From the NCBI GenBank assembly GCA_963971405.1, contig OZ020489.1, forward strand, positions 4,960,001-5,024,000: 64,000 bases of DNA. Direction: 5' to 3'. The stretch comes from Psococerastis gibbosa (taxonomy: Eukaryota; Arthropoda; Insecta; Psocodea; Psocidae). Shown here piece by piece: positions 54,869 to 64,000 of the stretch. The notes beneath the pieces were generated by a model. The model did not search any database, was not told the origin of the DNA, and saw nothing but the letters and a program-made list of their open reading frames with translations. Each line of letters starts with the position of its first letter. The stretch's first letter is position 1. A program made the translations under genes and the position numbers.

Positions 54869-55639
54869 CCACTTAACGTTGCCCGGGGTGCGCCCGATCG
54901 GTTTTTTGTCCACGTTTATAAAACCGATCTTCGTGGAGGCTCCTTTCTTGTACCCCAAATGCCATATTTAGGTGTCTATGGGTCCATTTCGGAATCTGCG
55001 GGTGGATTGCGAATGTTGAAATGTTATTCCGCCGCCTTCGGGGCCAGTTTCCCTTTGGTCCAAATTGTGCCTTTCCTCACCCACTTCTGAGTTGGTTAAA
55101 CCGTGTTATTTAGACAGCACTCCGATCGATATTTGTTTATGCCGGTCGATTTGAAACACGCGTTTAGTATTTGGGAATTTTTAAATTATTTGTATTAAGT
55201 ATTTTACCAGGAGCAATTATGCAAAAATGTTATATTTAAATATATATTCTATATTTATTCTTGATTTAGACTTTTTGATTGGAAGTCAATCAATCAATCA
55301 ATATATTCAAAATTAAGAATACAATACAAAATATACATATTAGAAAATGAACCCCATGTGGCCCGTGATGGGTTCTGTCTTAGTTGCTAGGTTAGTATTA
55401 TAAGATGTTAATATTAATTATAGAATAATAATTAAATAATAAAACTAGGTATGCGGTACATTATACATTATTTGGCAAATTGGTCAAATATAATTTTTAT
55501 TTTAAGTAAATAATTTCCTCATCAATGTTTATTGTAGTTGTATTATTCTTTCTTCTTTTTTACTATTTATATTATACTGTTCAATTGGAATATTTTGTAC
55601 AATGTAATTGGTGCAAAACTGTATTGTACAGTGACTTAC

Positions 55640-56270
55640 TTGACTTATGTTGGCGCGTTCAGCCCTGGGGGACTTCTGGCTTCACACACAATTCGCCTCC
55701 ATCTCGCCCGATCCTCTACGACGATCTGCTAAGGCGGGGTTTCCACCGACCCCTCATTGCAGAATGCGAAGACATTGACGTGGTAGCAGATATTCAAGAC
55801 TTAGGCGGGTATTCCACCGACCTCTCATTGCAGAATGCAAATGACACTGACGGAAATTTGAATTTTTCTTTTTATAGAAATCTATTAAAATGTTTGTACT
55901 TAACATATCCCATGACGCCATTTTTTAATTTTAGTTTGTTTGTGATTTTACTCTATGATCATTGATCAATTTTAACCATGGGTCCATGGCATAGAGTAAA
56001 ACAAAAATTGCCGTCAATGTAATTTGCATTCTGCAATGAGAGGTCGGTGGAATACCAGCCTAAGTCTTGAATGTCTGATACCACGTCAATGTCTTTGCTT
56101 TCTGCAATGAGAGGTCGGTGGAAACCCCACCTAATCCAGGCACCCTAAGTCTACTGCCTGGAGGTCCTCTTCTGTTTGTTCCCTCCATCTCCTCCTTGGT
56201 CTCGGCGCATGTATTTTTGCCTCCCACGCTTTCTTGGCCGTACGGTCGCTCTCCATTCGTGTACAGTAAA
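55640..56270 (-). pseudogene. LINE C-terminal fragment interrupted by a MITE
   Basis: Minus strand: RTAKKAWEAKIHAPRPRRRW and REQTEEDLQAVDLG at 56270-56145, then after the MITE (55733-56131) EDRARWRRIVCEARSPPGL near 55720-55660. Both pieces are typical of LINE C-termini. The flanking TAA triplets show the MITE went into this LINE. Confidence 0.7.
55733..56131. mobile_element. Composite Harbinger-like MITE-H in a LINE
   Basis: Outer ends GGCGGGGTTTCCACCGACC and GGTCGGTGGAAACCCCACC, flanked by TAA at 55730-55732 and 56132-56134. The inner foldback is 55804-56060 (GGCGGGTATTCCACCGACC and complement), inserted between ATTCAAGACTTA and TAAGTCTTGAAT of the outer unit. Confidence 0.9.
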
Positions 56271-56451
56271 TATACTAAAATAAACTAAAATAAAAATAAA
56301 ATTACCGGAAATACTTAAAAGAAAATAAAAATATTAACAAACGTGGCACTAGAATAGAGTTCTGCCATTTTCTTTCAAAATAGTGCCACGAACGTCCTGA
56401 CTACTACCACGTTGTTTACTTTGTTAATTTTTTTCGATTTAGCCAAACAAC

Positions 56452-56940
56452 TTCTAATATAATATACTAGAAGTACCATTGGCGCTAGTGTCGCATGGTC
56501 ATTTGATTTCCGCCATTTTTGGGCTCATAGCAGGTGGTATTCTGTATTTTATTTAAAAACTAAGAGAAAATACCTTTTTGTTGCCCTGTTGTTATTGTCT
56601 ATAATTTAATTTTGCATTTGCTAAATTTTAAATTTCATAGGGTACAGTACAGTTGCTGTTTTGGATGATTGAACTTTTTTGATGCTATTGTTTATTTTTA
56701 ATCCACATAATTTTCAGCTAATTTGGGAAAGCATATTAATTATAATAATGAAGTTAGACAGCCTAAATATTTAATAAAGACACATTTTTTTTTGTTTTAA
56801 AAATTTTGGGTTAGGTACCATAAGATAACTATAGTTTCATTTGGCGCGAAAATGTGAGGCCAAAAGATGGCGGACCTTCTATTGGTCCCCACTTCCGCAA
56901 GCAAATCATATGGAGGTGTAGGGGCTTGGATTTAGCATAA
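56452..56940. repeat. Dispersed repeat L, copy 2
   Basis: Collinear with 34107-34590 over its whole length, including TTTGGCGCGAAAATGTGAGG and TTGGTCCCCACTTCCGCAAG. Confidence 0.78.
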
Positions 56941-56977
56941 TAACTCACCCCGAGGTCTACTCACGATTGTGTGTTAA

Positions 56978-57363
56978 GGCGCCCATTCCACCGACCGGCT
57001 AGGGCTATTTACAAAAACGGTGACGTGGTAGCAGACATTCAAGACTTAGGCGGGGTTTCCACCGACCTCGCATTGCAGAATGCAAATGTCATTGACGAAA
57101 ATTTGAATTTTTCTTTTTATATAGAAATCTATTAAATTGATTGTACTTAACATATCCCATGACGCCATTTTTTAATTTTAGTATGTTTGTTTGTGACTTT
57201 ACTGTATGATCATTGATCAATTTTAACTATGGCATAGAGGAAAATAAACATTTCCGTCAATTCTGCAATGCGAGGTCGGTGGAAACCCCGCCTAAGTTTT
57301 GAATGTCTGCTACCACGTCACCGTTTTTGTAAATAGCCCTAGCCGGTCGGTGGAAAGGGCGCC
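56978..57363. mobile_element. Composite Harbinger-like MITE-H
   Basis: Outer ends GGCGCCCATTCCACCGACC and GGTCGGTGGAAAGGGCGCC. Long outer arms share GGCTAGGGCTATTTACAAAA and GACGTGGTAGCAGACATTC. The inner foldback starts GGCGGGGTTTCCACCGACC. Flanks are TTAA and TTAC. Confidence 0.88.
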
Positions 57364-57825
57364 TTACTTGATATAACACTTCTAACTAGATAACTCGATA
57401 ACACGGACCTAGTGAAGACAATTTTTATTTTTCTGAATTTTTATCATAACTTGATTTGGGTGGGTTTTATCCCAACCTAAAACCTTAGATTAGTCCGATA
57501 GTCAGATAGTGCACTAATGCGAGTGATACAGTATATTCTCTATCACACGTATCGTAATGGGTCTTTAGCTAGGCCTCTTTGGTCTTGTATATTCATGGTA
57601 CAATAGATGGATAGCGCTAAGTACCTCTCTATAAGTAGCCTATAGACATGTGTATAGGCTAAATAGGGTATTAAGAGATACGCAGTGCCATCTAATATTT
57701 ACTGTTCACTATCTTGCGGCTGGATGCATTTCCGTATCCGCTCTTCCATTATCTATTTACACGTAGTAATCTTCTGCTGACCCGGTGTCTCAGAACGTCA
57801 GTTTTGGTGATTACTGTATATTTAT

Positions 57826-58384
57826 GGTGACCAGACGTCCCGTTTTTTAAGTGTATGTCCCGTTGTCCCGAGCAATCCTATCGGGACGCCCATTTGTCCC
57901 GTTTTTACAGAATTTGTCCCCACCCACTAGAAAGAATGCTCTTTTTAATAAAAAATTAAAAGGGGAAATATATTTTTGCATAAGTATTAAAAAAAAGTAT
58001 TAAAATTAAGCTACTTATTAAGACATTTTATTACATTATTTATCATTGGTGTAGGAACTAAGAAGTAAGCAGCCTGGTTTCGGCCTTGTTCGTTTATGTT
58101 CGGAACTATCCGAAACCGTTTTTGCTGACTTACAGCCGATGCATGAACGCGTTTAGAGCACTAACAAAATATAGAGCATTAGTAATTGTAATCCCCGATG
58201 ATTTTAAAAAGGTCTAGAAGTATCAATAAAAAAAACTTCCCTCAAGTGCTTTCAAACGAGTGATTTTGAACCTTCATTTTCACATTTTTCTCTGACAGTT
58301 TGTTATCTCCGGGGCCCGGACCGCCCCCCCCCCCCCCCCCCCCACGTGTGCGTCCCGTTTTGATGTTCTCAGAATCTGGTCACC
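57826..58384. mobile_element. hAT-like MITE, GGTGACCAGA ends
   Basis: GGTGACCAGACGTCCCG at the left, GTCCCGTTTTGATG and TCTGGTCACC at the right. Such termini are known from widespread hAT elements. A C run of about 20 lies at 58324-58343. The target duplication is unclear. Confidence 0.7.
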
Positions 58385-58444
58385 TTATGTATATTGCCTC
58401 ACATTTCACATTATAGGATCTTTGTATCTCTGCCCACTGATTAT

Positions 58445-58590
58445 TGTTTGTTTTCCAACACCTGCTTTTCTGCTTTTAAGCAACCCTGTCAGCTGGGCAG
58501 GGGGAGTGAGTCTGTTTGTTAACTTGAGACACTCTAAGGGCAGACTCCTTCACCTCGGGGAGAAGGGGAGTTGACTGATAGGGTGAACTT
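58445..58590 (-). repeat. Repeat Q copy
   Basis: Reverse-oriented: CACCTGCTTTTCTGCTTTTA, AACTTGAGACACTCTAAGGG, CACCTCGGGGAGAAGGGG. Confidence 0.75.
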
Positions 58591-58654
58591 CCTGATTATA
58601 CTGGATTCCGAACCACTTGGGGAACATAGTAATGTCACACGATTGGGAGGTGAG

Positions 58655-58760
58655 TCCTGGGACTTCAAAACGTGTAAATCCACTCAAATCTCGAAATTTA
58701 AAAGTTGGACCATCTCAATGCTTTCCTTATACTACGTATAAATAGGAATGCAATAATGAT
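58655..58760 (-). repeat. Dispersed repeat T, terminal fragment
   Basis: ACTTCAAAACGTGTAAATCC through CAATGCTTTCCTTATACTAC, matching the right end of 48560-49235. Confidence 0.65.
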
Positions 58761-58950
58761 TAGACGCTGTCCTTGTTTGTTGTTTTGCTGCGTACTGAAC
58801 CATTAACCAATCATGTAGCCAACTCAACCCCTTGACCTTTTATCTAATACGTTCTTGTTGGTATGTACTGTAGCTGATTTCAGGCTAGTATACTGTGTTG
58901 TTAGAAAGGCTTTGGCCGACTCAGGTGACAATGCCACAGAATCCCGCTTG

Positions 58951-59340
58951 TTAGATTGGTAGATCTGAAAGAGTACCTCCAAACGTTTCGTCAACATCTG
59001 TGATCGACATCTTCAGTGGTACCACTTCTTCTTTTAATGAACCTTCCATCGAAGGTTGGTGATAATCGTGGCAATTTGGAACTTGGTGATTATAGCGCTG
59101 AAAAGGGAAGTCGTGCTCTTGCCGAACCACTGTCTCAAGTTTTTTTGACCAGGATGTTCTTCTTCTGCCGCAAGCCCTCTGTCCTTCTATCTTCCCTTGT
59201 ATTACTACATGCAGAAGGTGATACTTTTCGTTCCTCATCACATCGCCGAAGTATGTTAGTTTCCGTTTCTTCACCGTCAGCAGCAACTCGGCTTCTGTAT
59301 CTGTTTGTCTGAGGACGTCAGCATTAGGGCCACGCTCGCT
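58951..59340 (-). pseudogene. LINE reverse-transcriptase C-terminal remnant
   Basis: Reads [40 protein letters not shown] and [13 protein letters not shown] in one frame of 111 codons, the best-preserved copy of the LINE seen at 40526-40850. The family places this segment at the polyprotein C-terminus. 5'-truncated. Confidence 0.82.
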
Positions 59341-59452
59341 TCAGGATATGCGCAGCATTCGTCTGTATACCCACAAATCAAATGTACTGATTCTGTTCAC
59401 CATAGCTTATAATAAGATTAGCCTTATAGATGTATAAATGCGTTAGTGGTTA

Positions 59453-59592
59453 GGCGGGGTTTCCACCGACCTCTCATTGCAGAATGCAAATGACATTGAC
59501 GTGGTAGCAGCCATTCAAGACTTATTAATGATATCTGCTACCACGTCAATGTCATTTGCATTCTGCAATGAGAGGTCGGTGGAAACCCCGCC
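59453..59592. mobile_element. Short Harbinger-like MITE-H foldback
   Basis: GGCGGGGTTTCCACCGACC and its perfect complement; arms contain TTGCAGAATGCAAATGACAT and GACGTGGTAGCAG. TTA is duplicated at 59450-59452 and 59593-59595. This is the simple, uninserted form of the composites. Confidence 0.92.
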
Positions 59593-59781
59593 TTACATGG
59601 AGAGTCTAGACCTGAGGACTGGTGGAGGATCCCTCTTCTTGTATATTGCTGCATTTGTAATGTTGTAGTCACTAGTCAGCAACATGCTCAGCAGGCGCGT
59701 TTTTTCTATCGGTCAAAGCTACCCATTAGAATTTGGTGGACATAGGCTTTTTTCCCGTTTTAGGGAGATTCATATACCTTA

Positions 59782-60155
59782 GGCGGGGATTCCACCGACC
59801 ATTTACAAAAACGGTGACGTGGTAGCAGACATTAAAGACTTAGGTGGCGTTTCCACCGACCTCGCATTGCAGAATTGTCGGAAATGTTTATTTTCCTCTA
59901 TGCCATAGTTAAAATTGATCAATGATCATACAGTAAAATCCCAAACAAACAAACTAAAATTAAAAAATGGCGTCATGGGATATGTTAAGTACAAATATTT
60001 TAATAGATTTCTATAAAAAGAAAAATTCTAATTTCCGTCAATGTCATTTGCATTCTGCAATGCGAAGTCGGTGGAAACGCTACCTAAGTATTGAATGTCT
60101 GCTACCACGTCACCGTTTTTGTAAATAGCCCTAGCCGGTCGGTGGAATGGGCGCC
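59782..60155. mobile_element. Composite Harbinger-like MITE-H
   Basis: Ends GGCGGGGATTCCACCGACC and GGTCGGTGGAATGGGCGCC; flanks TTA and TGA. The loop of the inner foldback is inverted relative to 56978-57363. Confidence 0.85.
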
Positions 60156-60344
60156 TGAATGAGACGGTGGCCAATGTTCAACTTCCGGAAAAGTTCTTCA
60201 CAACTTTTCTTTTCATGACCCCCTTAGCCTAAAACCACACCCCGTTCAAATTGTTATACACATAAATGTTACATAATATGTATGTATGTAGCCTGTATAG
60301 ATTTTAGGAAACACTCTTAAGAGCGTACAACCCGTTGGAAATTG

Positions 60345-60590
60345 GCAACCCGAAATTTATTACTTTTTATTTTTTATTTAATTAACTAAGCATGTTATTA
60401 AAGATGTGGCTCATCAAAGTTGTAGAAGACTACTTCATGCATAATATAATAAGGTATTTTTAGTTTTCGAAATTGTAGTTTTTTTTATAAAATCGCTTTT
60501 ACGTGAAAAGTTATTGTTTACAAAATATCTGCATGTTTATGAAATAACTACAATTTCGAAAATTAAAATTATCTTATAATATGACAAATG
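60345..60590. mobile_element. MITE-P copy, right end truncated
   Basis: GAAATTTATTACTTTTTATT, GCATGTTATTAAAGATGTGG, GTAGAAGACTACTTCATGCA on the left. The palindrome stops after TTATAATATGACAAATGC. Confidence 0.8.
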
Positions 60591-60599
60591 CAAACAAAT

Positions 60600-61420
60600 T
60601 TCAAAAATTTGGCGCATACGTGTCAATAGAAGAAAAGGGATAAATAGTTGAAAAACATGTGAAATTTCCGTCAATACCATATTTACTATTGACTATTGAT
60701 GTATGTGGAATAAGCGCCAAAGGACGGGTCTTGTGGCCCCAAGATTCAAAAAATATTTTTGGGCGCCCTCGAATGTCCCATCTATCCAATACAGAACTAC
60801 AGGTTCAACGAACCTGTGTTCTGCACACAGCTGTCACAGTCGATTTGGCTTCCGACCACGAGGTCTAATAATGACTTTCCCTGAGTTAACACCTAACTGG
60901 TTTTCGCTGGTGACGACCCATTCAGCTGTGGCTTGCAGTCACCAGATCGGATTAAATAACACTATAGTTTTGCATAGGATGCGGTTAAGACTCGTATGTT
61001 AGGTCACCAAAAAAAATCGCGAGTGGCACGTTACTCACCTTATAATTACTGGTGTCTATACTATAAAAACATAAAATATGTTAAAATATAAATGAATCGT
61101 CTTCTTTAGTCGGAATTTATTGATTGGTTTTTCAGCTAATCTTTCCAGCTTTTCTTCCAGTCATCTCTATCTTATAGGTCGCTCTCTTTAGTTCCCTGTA
61201 TATTCCAAATCTTATTATCTTATTATCTTATTATCTATATATTATCTTCCTTGGCACTTTCAATGCCTGCCTGCTATTATGGTGTTAAGGATATTATTAT
61301 TATTATTTTTATATTTCTTTCTTTCTTCATGTCTGATCAGAAGCTCCAGCTACATGGCTCTTCTCATGGGCATGATCAATATACTTATCTTATCTTATAT
61401 CCTATACTTATCGGCTTCCA
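60600..61420. other. Non-coding stretch, nothing recognised
   Basis: Overlapping short open frames at 60601-61002 on both strands have no recognisable motif. CTTATTATCTTATTATCT near 61212 and ATTATTATTATTATT at 61290 are simple repeats. Confidence 0.4.
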
Positions 61421-61423
61421 TGG

Positions 61424-61580
61424 CAAGGTGGTAGCGTGCTTGTGCTAGTGCGAATCTCTACACACCATGTGATCGGACGCGAGTCATAACTCAACACGGG
61501 TACTAACCTGCAGAAGCGACTGAAGAAGTCAATCGATACACATTCTTTAAATTGTGTGTATGCGATTAACCTTTTTTAAA
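61424..61580 (+). repeat. SINE-B copy
   Basis: CATGGCAAGGTGGTAGCGTG, TAACTCAACACGGGTACTAA, GTGTATGCGATTAACC. One of the best-preserved copies, useful as the consensus for the repeat split by the hAT element. Confidence 0.85.
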
Positions 61581-61584
61581 TATA

Positions 61585-62150
61585 CAATACATATGTATAC
61601 AAGATAATATGCAAGGCCATTTTATATCTATTATTTCGGCTTTAAGTTTCGAAGCTTTTGATCGCTCATGTTGCATAGTATTAGCTGTATACCTGTACGG
61701 ACCATATAATAGGTGCCTGCAGTGGGTGTAACCACAGGCGGACAGCGTGGCGAGTCTGTATGGAGGTACAAAGGTCATCATATAAATTTCCGGGCCAGGG
61801 GTGGCCAAACCCTTCCTCTATTAGTCCATGTTTGATACCAATCATCACTATTATCCGCCTTGTTGACCACTAATTGAGATGCTGAGACAAATAACTGATA
61901 ATTGGAGGGGGAAAAGCCAGACAGGTGCAATAAAAAATAAAAAAATCGCAAGAAATATATCATAGAGCTGTAGAAAATATACTATCTTTTAGAAGAAATG
62001 CTCCTCTACATTTTGATACATGATATCGTCAAGTCAGAAAGGCGTAAGTAACATTTTTTTTCTTGCGAAATTGAGGTATGGTCAGATTCAATGACCTTGT
62101 AAAAACCTTGAAAAAATTGTAATATTGAAAAATCAGGCTGACACTGCCAC
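61585..62150. other. Non-coding stretch, nothing recognised
   Basis: A/T-rich DNA; ATACTATCTTTTAGAAGAAA and TCCTCTACATTTTGATA near 61978 recur loosely near 62870-62905. Confidence 0.4.
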
Positions 62151-62400
62151 ACATTACTATCACACTGCCCTAACATTATTACTGTGTTGTATCGTATTAA
62201 ATTGGTCTGCCCATTCTTGACTATGCAATCGTTTCATCGATCTTTGGGATAAGGAAAATCGAAATAGTTTACCAAGGAACTATTAGATTACCTATCCTAA
62301 TTAATAAATAGGGAAGCACGTACGGGTTCACTTGTATACCGGTTCTCTTTCTTTAAGATTGTCCCATATCTATTTTCCGTTGCAATGATTTCCTTATCGC
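62150..62400 (+). repeat. Dispersed repeat W copy, uninterrupted
   Basis: ACATTATTACTGTGTTGTAT then CCATTCTTGACTATGCAATC. The same two phrases flank repeat L at 34107-34590, so this represents the pre-insertion state. Confidence 0.65.
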
Positions 62401-63150
62401 AAAGCAACATTCATTGGAATGTTAATATTGTTAATTGAACACATTGTCCGTAGAAAATACCGTGGAAAGCTATTTTTCCTAGTGTATGCGCTCAATTCCT
62501 GTCATCTATCGTAATTTGTTTCTGGTACAGAAATGACCGATCCCTTCCTATACGTAAACTATAATGTAAATGTCCCTATTTAATAATACCAATCATATTA
62601 TTACATGCCTAGTTAAGTACCAATTGAGACGTGACATTACTCTGTAATTCCGTGGCTTAATTATATGAAAGTTGAACATGACTTCGAAGCCTGAATTGTG
62701 GCCAATTTTTTCCACTCTCTGCCCACCGGTTAATTTGATAAATAAATTTAGTTTGTTCCATTACAAACATTTATAGAGCTATAGCTGAGTTGGGACTATA
62801 AAAATCTCCCATGCACTGAACTTGGTTTGCCAGTAAGTAGTGGGGGTATTCCAGCTATAAAAAAATGCTGCGTCCCTTAGAAGAAATACTCCGCTACATT
62901 TTGATGTGCGATGTGTGGCCGTCACAGACACAGATTGACCACAGTTTTTGAACAGTTTTTTTTTTTTAAATCAAGTTATGATTAATAATTGATGTTATAG
63001 ACGGGCACATATATCTCATATCACAATGTAGAGGAACATTTCGGGTAAGGGATGTGAATTTTTTGACAGCTCTACGATCGATATGAGATATTTGATTTGT
63101 ACACTCGTAAGTCTTTTCTCCCTCCGATTCTACTTTACTTCTACGCCCAT
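62400..63150. other. Non-coding stretch, nothing recognised
   Basis: No gene or dispersed family could be supported apart from a faint SINE-A-like trace at 62745-62840 (TAAATTTAGTTTGTTCCATT, GAGTTGGGACTATAAAAATC). Confidence 0.4.
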
Positions 63151-63502
63151 CAATTGAAACGCATATTGAACCCAGCCCACGCACAGCACCCAACCCATGC
63201 ACTATGGGATTAACCTTTTTATAAATAAAAAAAAATAAAAAAAAATAAAAAAAAATGGTTACTTAAAATAACTATAATGTAGAAAAGAAGGCTATACGAA
63301 CAAAATTGGCGTGAAAAAGTTTCTAAAGGTTGGTGCGGTGCAATTGCCAAATTATGTGATTTATTTTTATCTTAATGTTTGAAATATTAAGGGAGACAAA
63401 TAAATAAACTGCACTAAGGGCTCTTGCTTCTGGGAGGGGGGGGGGCACGAAACTAGTCTGCGGGGGCAGAAAGGACCGTGCCCCCCCCCCCCCAAGTCGG
63501 CG

Positions 63503-63735
63503 TCCCTGCCAAGGATTCGTGATATCAGCCATAGTTTGGGGATGGCTGTTCCAGGGGAATGGTACCCACGCGTGCGTGATACACAAACGGTTCCACGCGT
63601 GGATCACAACCGACTGGGGTATCCGTGTGCTGGGTCGAATGTGCGGCAACTCGTTCGATAGTGTGCTTCACAGAACCTTCCACGCGTGGGTTGGGCGTGT
63701 GCTACTCGTGGGTTAGGTTCAATATGCGCCGGGCC
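63503..63735. mobile_element. MITE-R right part
   Basis: TCAGCCATAGTTTGGGGATG, CCACGCGTGGGTTGGGCGTG and the end TTCAATATGCGCCGGGCC match 15980-16168. A possible left end lies at 63158 (AACGCATATTGAACCCAGCC), with a G/C-run element inserted between at 63424-63500. Confidence 0.65.
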
Positions 63736-64000
63736 TAAAAGGTTTTTCAGTCCGTCCTCTCTTCCCTCCCCCTCCGATTGTCTCTTAACTAACGTGCAAT
63801 TATTTTATCCTACCTGAAGGTTGACAGTTCAAAACGTAAATTCAGGCCAATTTTTCCACTCACTGGTCACTATTGTCTGTGCAAGACATGTGATTAAAGT
63901 GTATTATGTATTTACCTCTAGTTTTGACCCCATGCCTTGACCTCTTAAGTCCTTCTCGCATGATGGCATCATTTAATATAACTTGATATCGAGTTGTATT

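Overview
This is a repeat-rich, intron-rich animal nuclear DNA window with no prokaryotic, organellar or CRISPR-like sequence. Three conserved animal genes can be read with consistent splice phases. The 3' exons of a Pax6 gene lie on the + strand (9175-10493). A complete seven-exon TM7SF3 gene lies on the - strand (21310-13230). The first nine recognised exons of an ANKS1 (ANKS1A/ANKS1B, Odin-type) ankyrin/SAM/PTB adaptor gene start at 21595 on the + strand and reach at least 43474. TM7SF3 and ANKS1 are head to head with 284 bp between start codons. Pax6 and TM7SF3 converge. The genes suggest a bilaterian invertebrate. An ascidian or another marine deuterostome is my best guess, but the sequence does not settle it.

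Layout. 1-9.1 kb: probable Pax6 intron or upstream DNA holding a complete, apparently intact hAT transposon (81-3908) inserted in a SINE, then a tRNA-like tandem array interrupted by nested MITEs. 9.2-10.5 kb: Pax6 3' exons. 10.5-13.2 kb: Pax6/TM7SF3 intergenic DNA. 13.2-21.3 kb: TM7SF3. 21.3-21.6 kb: shared promoter region. 21.6-43.8 kb: ANKS1, whose introns carry decayed tandem copies of its own exons. 43.9-64 kb: no conserved gene recognised; a mosaic of MITEs, SINEs and LINE remnants, presumably one large ANKS1 intron or the start of intergenic DNA.

Two patterns stand out. First, ANKS1 exons 2, 3, 4, 6 and 9 each have extra full or partial copies next to them, mostly spaced about 160-190 bp. 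The two extra copies of exon 9 remain open, are 105 nt each, are phase-symmetric (1-1) and are flanked by AG/GTAAGT, so they could be used as exons. Second, a foldback MITE family duplicates TTA/TAA (PIF/Harbinger-like) and mostly exists as a composite, one foldback inserted in the centre of another. Its target-site duplication can be checked against empty related sites in the window. The remaining space is explained by at least four tRNA-like or SINE-like families, several hAT-type MITEs, MITEs whose arms are long G or C homopolymers, a 324-bp near-perfect palindrome family, and fragments of LINE reverse transcriptases.
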